From JBBAAW01 sp964574405 (GTDB taxonomy: Bacteria; Patescibacteriota; WWE3; UBA101185; UBA10185), in contig CAZNNN010000039.1 in NCBI GenBank assembly GCA_964574405.1, positions 1 through 5,017 on the forward strand: a DNA stretch of 5,017 bases. The letters run 5' to 3'. The notes under the pieces were generated by a model. That model made no database searches. It worked only from the letters and a program-made list of their open reading frames with translations, and was not told where the DNA came from. Positions 1 through 4,891 of this stretch are shown here, in pieces (position 1 is the first letter of the stretch; each line of letters opens with the position of its first letter). A program made the translations under genes and the position numbers.

Positions 1-564
1 TAATATTCCTCCAGGATCCGTCTGGTTTAATAATGGTCTTATGTCTCTCCTAACTATTGTGTTGTAGCTTTTCCTCAGAAAAGGCGTTCCCTCCCTGTAG
101 TACTTGCTAGCAATAGTTTGGTATAAGTGTCTAAAATGATTTGTCCACATTTCTGGAACCATGCCTTTTACCCTGTGCGCAACTCCAGAGCGTAGACCCT
201 CACCTCTAAATATTGCTGGAGATATTAGAACTGTGGGAGTGGGGTCTTGTGTTAGTGCTTCATGAACTAATGCAACGGCACCGCCAAAAGAATAGCCAAT
301 AATTAAAGCAGGATTGGGACATTCGGTATCTTTCCATACCTTAAAACTATTTGCAAAATCTTCTATGTCATAAAATTCCGTTTCTGGTTCTGGTTTTCCC
401 ACAAATCCCGGTAGGTTATAATAGCGCAAATCAAATCTTTCTGACAATAGATTCACTAGTTCAGGTCTGTGTGACCACGCCAAGCTTTCATCTTGTGTTT
501 CTGGAGTCTTAGAGTTGTAGTATTTAGGATCCCATCCGTGAATAAGTATCGCTTCAGTATTCAT
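1..564 (-). CDS. Alpha/beta hydrolase, N-terminal 188 residues (C-terminus beyond left edge)
   Basis: The reading frame opens with ATG at 564-562 and stays open to base 1. The start of an alpha/beta hydrolase fold is visible: a hydrophobic strand followed by H9-G10-W11-D12, the usual HG oxyanion-loop motif, and then the nucleophile elbow G90-Y91-S92-F93-G94-G95 (G-x-S-x-G), which makes Ser92 the likely catalytic nucleophile. The segment after the elbow, about residues 115-180, is rich in Arg, Lys and aromatic residues and probably forms the cap. The acid and histidine of the triad should lie past the edge. Such enzymes are usually soluble esterases or related hydrolases; the substrate cannot be told from this piece. 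It is the last visible gene of the minus-strand array, 34 nt after the phosphoglycerate mutase. There is no Shine-Dalgarno sequence, but an extended -10 lies 6 nt before the ATG, so it may be leaderless with its own promoter. Confidence 0.85.
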   Translation of the reverse strand, partial: MNTEAILIHGWDPKYYNSKTPETQDESLAWSHRPELVNLLSERFDLRYYNLPGFVGKPEPETEFYDIEDFANSFKVWKDTECPNPALIIGYSFGGAVALVHEALTQDPTPTVLISPAIFRGEGLRSGVAHRVKGMVPEMWTNHFRHLYQTIASKYYREGTPFLRKSYNTIVRRDIRPLLNQTDPGGIL

Positions 565-570
565 ACGCGA

Positions 571-579
571 ATTTTACCA
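571..579 (-). promoter_or_regulatory. Extended -10 of a probable leaderless promoter for the hydrolase
   Basis: On the minus strand TGGTAAAAT reads as an extended -10 (TGN plus TAAAAT, 5 of 6 matches to TATAAT). Exactly 6 nt (TCGCGT) separate it from the ATG at 564, so transcription would begin at or next to the start codon. No convincing -35 is seen at 16-18 bp, which an extended -10 can tolerate. dedA and uvrB have the same spacing. Confidence 0.5.
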
Positions 580-588
580 CAAATTTGC
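578..588. repeat. Near copy of the lexA/uvrB repeat motif upstream of the hydrolase
   Basis: CACAAATTTGC differs by one missing A from CACAAAATTTGC in the lexA/uvrB control region (2687-2698). It holds the perfect 8-bp palindrome CAAATTTG and overlaps the hydrolase extended -10. If the larger repeat is an operator this could be a third site, but the one-base change in dyad spacing and the AT-rich composition make chance a serious alternative. Confidence 0.25.
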
Positions 589-598
589 ATTCGTTATC

Positions 599-1285
599 TT
601 ATACGATGGAATAAGCGGCGTAATCTTGACCCAAAGGGGACTCAATTAAAGCAGTTTGTTGGTTGGTTAGACCTTCAAAAACTTGTCTAAAACCCCTAAT
701 AGAGTTACCATGACAAGAAACCGCCACATTCATCTTGTACATTTTCATCAGCGGGACAATTTCGTCAATAAAACTTTTAACCCGTGCCACCACATCGGCA
801 ATACTTTCGCCATTAGGAGGTTTTTTATCGTACGACCTCCGATATTCCAATAAAAGCTTGGGGTCAATAAGTTGCATTTCCAGCTTACTGGTTCCTTGTA
901 AGTCTCCGTAGCTTCGTTCTTTGAGTCGCGCATCCTGATGAATTTCCAACTTGCTGGCAAAGTCGTTAAGTGTTACCGCAAGCTCCATAGTTTTTATTGC
1001 CCGCGATTGGTCGGACGCCACCAACATGTGCAGTTTTTTGTCGCGCAACTTTTCTGCCAGAATTTTTGCTTGCTCTACGCCCTTGTCTGTTAAATCGGGG
1101 TTACGCCAGCCACTAAAAAGAAAATCGGCGTTATCTGTGGTCTGACCGTGTCTAAAAACATATAAAATCAGGTAAGCGGGGTTTTCATCTTTAGGTAGAG
1201 GTTTAGCGTCGTGATAGCTTAGATATGCAACTGCTTTGTCTACCTCTTCTTTGGAATATTTTTGATAAAAGGCAGCAAGGTTCAT
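599..1285 (-). CDS. gpmA: 2,3-bisphosphoglycerate-dependent phosphoglycerate mutase (histidine phosphatase superfamily)
   Basis: A 228-residue protein predicted to interconvert 3- and 2-phosphoglycerate in glycolysis and gluconeogenesis through a phosphohistidine. The catalytic R45-H46-G47-Q48 is followed by FSGW and LTDKG (residues 57-69), then SRAIKT (94-99), the family motif E123-R-S-Y-G-D-L-Q-G with the proposed acid/base Glu123, YRRSYD (148-153), PPNGES (156-161) and the second histidine in C191-H192-G193-N194. The ERxYGxLQG and RRSxD motifs favour a true dPGM over a generic phosphatase. From His46 to His192 is 146 residues against 173 in E. coli GpmA, so it lacks the internal insert of the long form, as does the short fission-yeast enzyme. 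About 40 residues precede the usual start; they are charged and look helical, and no later Met could replace Met1 without losing the RHG motif. It starts 8 nt after dedA without a clear Shine-Dalgarno, suggesting co-transcription. The exact substrate is inferred. Confidence 0.87.
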   Translation of the reverse strand: MNLAAFYQKYSKEEVDKAVAYLSYHDAKPLPKDENPAYLILYVFRHGQTTDNADFLFSGWRNPDLTDKGVEQAKILAEKLRDKKLHMLVASDQSRAIKTMELAVTLNDFASKLEIHQDARLKERSYGDLQGTSKLEMQLIDPKLLLEYRRSYDKKPPNGESIADVVARVKSFIDEIVPLMKMYKMNVAVSCHGNSIRGFRQVFEGLTNQQTALIESPLGQDYAAYSIV

Positions 1286-1293
1286 ATTTATTT

Positions 1294-1941
1294 TTATGCT
1301 CTAGCGCATTTCTTTAAGCGCGTTTTAACAAATTCCAGCACAACAGGTAAAATAGATAGTACAATTATTGCAATAACTACCATTGAAAAGTTATCTTTAA
1401 CCGCTGGAATATTACCAAAAAAGCGACCAGCCAGCGTAAAGCCAAAAACCCACACCAATCCACCGGTAATATTATAAAAAACAAACTTTTTGTAGTCCAT
1501 CTTGCCAATGCCCACCACAAACGGCGCCATGGTTCTTATAACAGGTATAAAGCGCGCCAAAAAGATAGCTTTACCTCCATATTTAGCGTAAAATTTTTGG
1601 GTTTTATCTATATGCTCTTGATTAATAGGAATCTTGGGGTTATTTACTAGCTTTTGACCAAAGAAATGCCCTATCCAGTAGTTTGCCGTGTCGCCTAAAA
1701 AAGCTGCCAGCCATAGCACAAGAAGAAGTGCCACTATATTAAACGAGCCAAGAGCGGAAAAAGCTCCCGCAGCAAAAAGAAGCGAATCGCCGGGCAAAAA
1801 GGGTGTAAAAACCAAGCCAGTTTCTGCAAACAGTATTAAAAATAAAATTAGGTAGGACAACGCCCCGTAGGTTGTAATAATATCGCCCAAATATTTATCT
1901 ATGTGGAGGATAAAACTAAAAACGCCTGGTATTAGTTCCAT
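1294..1941 (-). CDS. dedA: DedA family inner-membrane protein (VTT/SNARE-associated domain)
   Basis: A 215-residue integral membrane protein resembling E. coli DedA over its whole length. The start MELIP...FILHID parallels the E. coli N-terminus, which supports this ATG. Conserved blocks are FLILFAETG (34-42), TPFLPGDSLLFAAGA (46-60), GDTANYWIG (83-91), FYAKYGG (117-123) and ARFIPVIRTMAPFV (129-142). Glu40, Asp52, Arg130 and Arg136 fall where residues essential in the E. coli paralogue YqjA have been reported (E39, D51, R130, R136). Hydrophobic segments lie near 29-45, 54-86, 131-147, 156-175 and 186-204, with a basic C-terminal tail (KTRLKK). The family is linked to membrane homeostasis, and several members are implicated in lipid-carrier flipping and proton-motive-force-dependent transport; the substrate here is unknown. 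It lies 23 nt after lexA and 8 nt before the mutase gene, and an extended -10 exactly 6 nt before the ATG may give it a private leaderless promoter. Confidence 0.92.
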   Translation of the reverse strand: MELIPGVFSFILHIDKYLGDIITTYGALSYLILFLILFAETGLVFTPFLPGDSLLFAAGAFSALGSFNIVALLLVLWLAAFLGDTANYWIGHFFGQKLVNNPKIPINQEHIDKTQKFYAKYGGKAIFLARFIPVIRTMAPFVVGIGKMDYKKFVFYNITGGLVWVFGFTLAGRFFGNIPAVKDNFSMVVIAIIVLSILPVVLEFVKTRLKKCARA

Positions 1942-1947
1942 AACTCC

Positions 1948-1956
1948 ACTATATCA
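1948..1956 (-). promoter_or_regulatory. Extended -10 of a probable leaderless promoter for dedA
   Basis: On the minus strand TGATATAGT reads as TGN plus TATAGT (5 of 6 matches to TATAAT), followed by GGAGTT and the dedA ATG. It lies in the 23-nt lexA-dedA gap. The GGAG inside the 6-nt spacer is only 2 nt from the ATG, too close for a normal Shine-Dalgarno, so a promoter reading is at least as good. A -35 would fall within the lexA stop region, and none is evident. Confidence 0.45.
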
Positions 1957-1964
1957 GAATTTAC

Positions 1965-2597
1965 TTAACTGGTGTAGCGTCTAACAATGCCGGTAACTTT
2001 GCCCTGAATAGTTACGGAGTCCGCGTTTACAATAATGGGATCCATTTTGGCGTTGGCGGGCTGCAATCTAATTTTGCCTCCAGCTTCTTTATAAAACTTT
2101 TTGAGGGTAGCAAATTCATTGTCTAGCAAGGCTACTACAATTTCCCCGTCTAAGGCGGTTTCTTGTTGTTGAATTACTACATAGTCGCCATCTAGAATGC
2201 CTTCCTCTATCATAGAATCGCCCACAACCTGTAAGACAAAACATCGCTTGGTTTTGGACACAAGATCTGACGACACCATAACTGTGGCAAGTGGATTTTC
2301 TATGGCTTCAATGGGTTTGCCCGCGGCAATGTAGCCTACAAGCGGTAACTGAATGCCGGAAACGGCGGTGGATAGTTTTTCATCCAACAGCTCAATGCCT
2401 CTAACCGCGCCTTCAAACCGCCTAATAACGCCTTTTCGGACTAAAGTTTGAATATGTTCGTGGACGGTGGCAAGGGAGGATAGCCCCATGGCGTTGGCAA
2501 TTTCCTGCAAAGTGGGCGAAGTGGCGTTTTTTTGGATGTATTGGGAAATAAACTCCACTATTTCTTTTTGCCTTCTGTATAAAGTTACTGCTACCAT
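1965..2597 (-). CDS. lexA: LexA, SOS-response transcriptional repressor and self-cleaving protease
   Basis: A 210-residue LexA of normal length. The N-terminal winged helix-turn-helix spans about residues 1-70: RRQKEIVEFI (8-17), SPTLQEIANAMGLSS (27-41) and the recognition-helix region TVHEHIQTL (44-52), then KGVIRR. The TVHxH type recalls B. subtilis LexA more than E. coli LexA. The C-terminal S24 peptidase half holds the cleavage site Ala92-Gly93 in GYIAAGKP, catalytic Ser128 in V-G-D-S-M and catalytic Lys166 in ATLKKF, so RecA-stimulated autocleavage should work. It ends in a conserved VTGIVRRY-like strand. The start is fixed by AGGAGG 5 nt upstream. A consensus promoter and candidate operators lie in the long leader, consistent with autoregulation. 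It is divergent from uvrB, a classical SOS gene, and heads a possible lexA-dedA-gpmA-hydrolase array. The DNA site it binds cannot be deduced with certainty. Confidence 0.97.
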   Translation of the reverse strand: MVAVTLYRRQKEIVEFISQYIQKNATSPTLQEIANAMGLSSLATVHEHIQTLVRKGVIRRFEGAVRGIELLDEKLSTAVSGIQLPLVGYIAAGKPIEAIENPLATVMVSSDLVSKTKRCFVLQVVGDSMIEEGILDGDYVVIQQQETALDGEIVVALLDNEFATLKKFYKEAGGKIRLQPANAKMDPIIVNADSVTIQGKVTGIVRRYTS

Positions 2598-2602
2598 TTT
2601 TT

Positions 2603-2608
2603 CCTCCT
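2603..2608 (-). promoter_or_regulatory. Shine-Dalgarno sequence of lexA
   Basis: AGGAGG on the minus strand, 5 nt before the lexA ATG, is the only full-consensus ribosome binding site serving a gene in the window. It fixes the lexA start and contrasts with the other genes, which lack a usable Shine-Dalgarno. Confidence 0.85.
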
Positions 2609-2613
2609 TTTCA

Positions 2614-2627
2614 CAAATATATGTTAT
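2614..2627. promoter_or_regulatory. Degenerate B. subtilis-like LexA box candidate
   Basis: CAAATATATGTTAT matches the B. subtilis consensus CGAACATATGTTCG at 10 of 14 positions, keeping the ATATGTT half but not GAAC. It sits in the lexA leader just upstream of the Shine-Dalgarno. The AT-rich context makes such a partial match easy to obtain by chance. Confidence 0.2.
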
Positions 2628-2629
2628 TT

Positions 2630-2643
2630 AGCAAATTTTGTGT
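2630..2643. repeat. Left arm of exact 14-bp inverted repeat (candidate LexA operator O2)
   Basis: AGCAAATTTTGTGT is the exact reverse complement of 2686-2699. Its core CAAATTTTG is itself a dyad (CAAA, T, TTTG), the size a dimeric repressor might read. The arm lies in the lexA leader, about 30 bp before the coding sequence, where a bound repressor could block elongation from the lexA promoter. Confidence 0.55.
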
Positions 2644-2685
2644 CCTTTTCGAAACGGGTCCTTTTGCTATCCCATTTCTCAAATT

Positions 2686-2699
2686 ACACAAAATTTGCT
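2686..2699. repeat. Right arm of exact 14-bp inverted repeat (candidate LexA operator O1)
   Basis: ACACAAAATTTGCT is the inverted copy of 2630-2643 across a 42-bp spacer. It begins just downstream of the expected lexA transcription start and covers the -35 region of the TATAAT promoter facing uvrB. A protein bound here could repress both genes. Both arms would also be present in the lexA mRNA leader, so a 14-bp RNA stem is an alternative role. Confidence 0.55.
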
Positions 2700-2707
2700 T
2701 ATCCACA
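2699..2707 (+). promoter_or_regulatory. Consensus DnaA box
   Basis: TTATCCACA is a perfect match to the high-affinity DnaA box consensus TTATNCACA. It lies between the right repeat arm, sharing one base with it, and the overlapping -10 elements of the divergent promoters. It suggests DnaA modulation of lexA and/or uvrB. It is a single box with no cluster or AT-rich unwinding element, so not an origin. Binding is inferred from the match alone. Confidence 0.5.
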
Positions 2708-2710
2708 TCA

Positions 2711-2716
2711 TATAAT
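2711..2716 (+). promoter_or_regulatory. Consensus -10 (TATAAT) facing uvrB
   Basis: A perfect TATAAT that would start uvrB transcription near 2723 and give a leader of about 40 nt. No good -35 is present: at 17-bp spacing the hexamer is ACAAAA, inside the right repeat arm. AAGGGG at 2738-2743 would serve as a distant Shine-Dalgarno (20 nt before the GTG, 14 nt before the TTG). It overlaps the lexA -10 on the other strand, so the two promoters should compete. Confidence 0.4.
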
Positions 2717-2739
2717 ACCGAATAAAAGACAAATGTCAA
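2712..2739 (-). promoter_or_regulatory. lexA promoter (-35 TTGACA, 16-bp spacer, -10 TATTAT)
   Basis: On the minus strand the -35 TTGACA (2739-2734) is perfect and the -10 TATTAT (2717-2712) matches 5 of 6 bases at 16-bp spacing. Transcription would start near 2705 and give a leader of about 105 nt carrying the DnaA box edge, both repeat arms and the Shine-Dalgarno. The -35 overlaps a small imperfect dyad, GACAAATGTC (2728-2737). Confidence 0.75.
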
Positions 2740-2748
2740 GGGGTTTTG

Positions 2749-2757
2749 TGCTAGAAT
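2749..2757 (+). promoter_or_regulatory. Extended -10 of a probable leaderless promoter for uvrB
   Basis: TGCTAGAAT reads as TGN plus TAGAAT (5 of 6 matches to TATAAT). It is followed by TTGCAA and then GTG at 2764, the same 6-nt spacing as for dedA and the hydrolase. The match favours GTG 2764 over TTG 2758, which would abut the -10. No -35 is evident. Confidence 0.45.
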
Positions 2758-2763
2758 TTGCAA

Positions 2764-4872
2764 GTGTTTAACTTAAAGTCCACCTATAAACCAACCGGGG
2801 ATCAGCCCCAAGCTATAAAAAAGCTTACGCAGTGGGTTAAAGAGGGGCAGCCGCACCAAACTTTGCTGGGAGTTACTGGATCTGGCAAAACTTTTTCTGT
2901 AGCAAACTTAATTCAAAATGTGCAAAAGCCTACTTTAATAATGTTGCACAACAAAACTTTGGCAGCCCAGTTGTACCAAGAATTTAGGGATTATTTTCCA
3001 GAAAATGCCGTGGAGTATTTTGTTAGTTATTACGATTATTATCAGCCAGAAAGCTATATTCCTCAAACGGATACTTATATTGAAAAAGACGCGGATATTA
3101 ATGAGGAAATAGACAAGCTCCGCCTTTCTGCCACTACCTCTCTGATGACTCGTAAAGATGTTATTGTGGTGGCTTCCGTTTCTTGTATTTACAATTTGGG
3201 GTCGCCGGCAGAATACTCCAAAGTGGCTTTGGAACTGCGGGTGGGGATGAAGATACGGCTAACGGATTTACTGCTTAGACTTGCCCAAATTTATTACGAG
3301 CGCAATGAGTTTGAGTTTAAACGCGGTACTTACAGAGTTAGAGGCGAGAGTGTGGATGTTTATCCGGCGTATGTTGATTATGGGGTGCGACTGGAGGTTT
3401 TGGACGGTGTTTTAATGGCGATAGATTTTTTTGACCCTCTTACAGGCGACTCGTTAAGCTATACCGGACTGCTGGAAGAAAGGCGTGGCTCACATACCAA
3501 ATCCGCTACGCAAAACGAGGGCGATTACAATAAAATGCAGGCGCGTCAAGGGGGTTTTACTATGATTTATCCCGCCAAGCATTATGTAACTAACGAAGAA
3601 CGGCGGGGAGAGGGGATTAAGCAGATAGAAGTTGACCTAGAAAAGCGGTTAAAGGAGTTAAAGGATGCGGGTAAAAACATTGAAGCTTACAGATTAGAGC
3701 AACGCACACGGTATGATTTGGAAATGGTGCAGGAGATAGGTTATTGCAAGGGGATAGAAAATTATTCCAGGTATTTTGATGGTCGTGCACCAGGGGATGC
3801 ACCTTACCCGCTTTTGGACTTTTTTCCTAAAGATTACTTAACGGTGATTGATGAGTCGCACATAAGTGTTCCGCAAATTAGAGGGATGTACAACGGAGAT
3901 AGATCGCGCAAGCAAACGCTAATTGATTACGGTTTTAGGCTTCCGTCTGCGCTGGATAATCGTCCGCTAAATTTTGAGGAGTTTTTGCAAAAAGTTGGTC
4001 AGGTGGTTTATACCAGCGCTACGCCCGATGAGTGGGAAATTACCAAGAGCGAGGGAAGAGTGGCGGAGCAACTTATTAGACCCACGGGCATTTTAGATCC
4101 ACCGGTAACCATTCTGCCTTCCAAAGGTCAGGTGGACGACTTGATTGCCCGCATTGCCGTATGTGTTAAACGAGGCGAGCGAGTTTTAGTAACAACTTTA
4201 ACTAAGCGTATGGCGGAGGAACTTTCCACTTATTTGGTAGAAAAAAAGATTAAAGTTACTTATCTGCATAGCGACATTAAAACTTTAGAACGCACAGACA
4301 TTTTGGATAATTTGCGTAGGGGACAGTATGATGTTTTGGTGGGAATTAACCTGTTACGAGAGGGTTTGGATTTGCCGGAGGTTTCTCTGGTGGCAATTTT
4401 GGATGCCGATAAAGAAGGCTTTTTGAGAAGTCAAACTAGTTTAGTGCAAACCATGGGAAGAGCCGCCAGACACATTAACGGGGAAGTGGTGATGTACGCC
4501 GATAATATTACGGGAAGTATGAAGCGCGCCATAGAAGAAGTAACGCGTAGGCGTGCTACCCAAGAGGCTTACAACAAAGCCCACAATATTGTACCCGTGC
4601 AAATTACTAAACCCATTAGAGAAAAGCTTATTGACGAAATAATTGAGGAGCAATTATCGTCATTGGGAGGAGCGAAGCGAAGCAAACTAGAAGTAGACTA
4701 CAGGTCCCTTCCCCCCAACGAGCTTAAAAAGGAAATCAAGCGGTTGGAGCAGGAAATGAAATATCAGGCAGAAAACCTTAACTTTGAACAGGCGGCTCGT
4801 TTGCGCGACCTTGTAAAATCACTTAAAAATTGTTTTAGTCTGCAAAAGTTTTTTGACCAAGTTGAACCTTGA
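2764..4872 (+). CDS. uvrB: UvrB, excinuclease ABC subunit B (nucleotide excision repair)
   Basis: A 702-residue DNA damage-verification helicase of the UvrABC system; it takes lesions from UvrA and recruits UvrC. Numbering from GTG 2764: Walker A G36-VTGSGKT with Lys42; the damage-probing beta-hairpin near 88-115 with Tyr89, Tyr90, Tyr92 and Tyr93; Walker B D363-E-S-H; YTSATP (416-421); TTLTKRMAEE (477-486); GINLLREGLD (527-536); motif VI Q562-TMGRAAR; and a C-terminal UVR domain from about 651 (UvrC contact). Family members are usually about 660-680 residues. The excess is mainly an insertion of about 29 residues (roughly 234-262) after DPLTG, near the end of the UvrA-binding domain 2. TTG at 2758 is an alternative start two codons earlier; an in-frame TAG at 2752 excludes anything longer. 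GTG is preferred because it leaves MFNLKS at the expected family N-terminus and sits 6 nt after an extended -10. The gene diverges from lexA, consistent with SOS control. Confidence 0.97.
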   Translation: MFNLKSTYKPTGDQPQAIKKLTQWVKEGQPHQTLLGVTGSGKTFSVANLIQNVQKPTLIMLHNKTLAAQLYQEFRDYFPENAVEYFVSYYDYYQPESYIPQTDTYIEKDADINEEIDKLRLSATTSLMTRKDVIVVASVSCIYNLGSPAEYSKVALELRVGMKIRLTDLLLRLAQIYYERNEFEFKRGTYRVRGESVDVYPAYVDYGVRLEVLDGVLMAIDFFDPLTGDSLSYTGLLEERRGSHTKSATQNEGDYNKMQARQGGFTMIYPAKHYVTNEERRGEGIKQIEVDLEKRLKELKDAGKNIEAYRLEQRTRYDLEMVQEIGYCKGIENYSRYFDGRAPGDAPYPLLDFFPKDYLTVIDESHISVPQIRGMYNGDRSRKQTLIDYGFRLPSALDNRPLNFEEFLQKVGQVVYTSATPDEWEITKSEGRVAEQLIRPTGILDPPVTILPSKGQVDDLIARIAVCVKRGERVLVTTLTKRMAEELSTYLVEKKIKVTYLHSDIKTLERTDILDNLRRGQYDVLVGINLLREGLDLPEVSLVAILDADKEGFLRSQTSLVQTMGRAARHINGEVVMYADNITGSMKRAIEEVTRRRATQEAYNKAHNIVPVQITKPIREKLIDEIIEEQLSSLGGAKRSKLEVDYRSLPPNELKKEIKRLEQEMKYQAENLNFEQAARLRDLVKSLKNCFSLQKFFDQVEP
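3463..3549 (+). other. In-frame insertion of about 29 codons within uvrB
   Basis: Between DPLTG and the IYPAKHYVT block there are 40 residues here against 11 in E. coli UvrB as I recall it. The extra stretch is hydrophilic (it includes LLEERRGSHTKSA and NEGDYNK), has no Walker, intein or zinc motif, and keeps the frame intact. It is probably a surface loop at the junction of domain 2 and domain 1b. The boundaries are approximate because the flanks align loosely. Confidence 0.6.
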
Positions 4873-4891
4873 CAACCTCCTCGTTTAGAAA

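Noticed and set aside
493..690. Plus-strand open frame of 65 codons over the hydrolase start and mutase end
   Set aside because: It lies antisense to two well-supported genes, has no family motif or ribosome site, and its composition looks like a shadow frame.
748..960. Minus-strand open frame of 70 codons inside the phosphoglycerate mutase gene
   Set aside because: It is an alternative frame of a gene whose true frame carries all catalytic motifs.
951..1477. Plus-strand open frames at 951-1145 and 1262-1477
   Set aside because: They are antisense to the phosphoglycerate mutase and DedA coding regions and show no recognisable protein features.
2678..2707. Tiny leaderless minus-strand frame beginning ATGTGG just after the lexA -10
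   Set aside because: It encodes only nine residues before a stop, has no ribosome site, and its sequence is explained by the DnaA box and the repeat arm.
3617..4653. Minus-strand open frames at 3617-3802 and 4441-4653
   Set aside because: They are antisense to conserved UvrB helicase blocks and have no independent support.
4850..4880. Possible terminator hairpin at the uvrB end (CAAG-TTGAAC-CTTG)
   Set aside because: The stem is only 4 bp and no T-run follows it in either direction.
4876..4884. Shine-Dalgarno-like GAGGAGG on the minus strand after the partial gene
   Set aside because: No minus-strand gene follows it; downstream is the antisense of uvrB.
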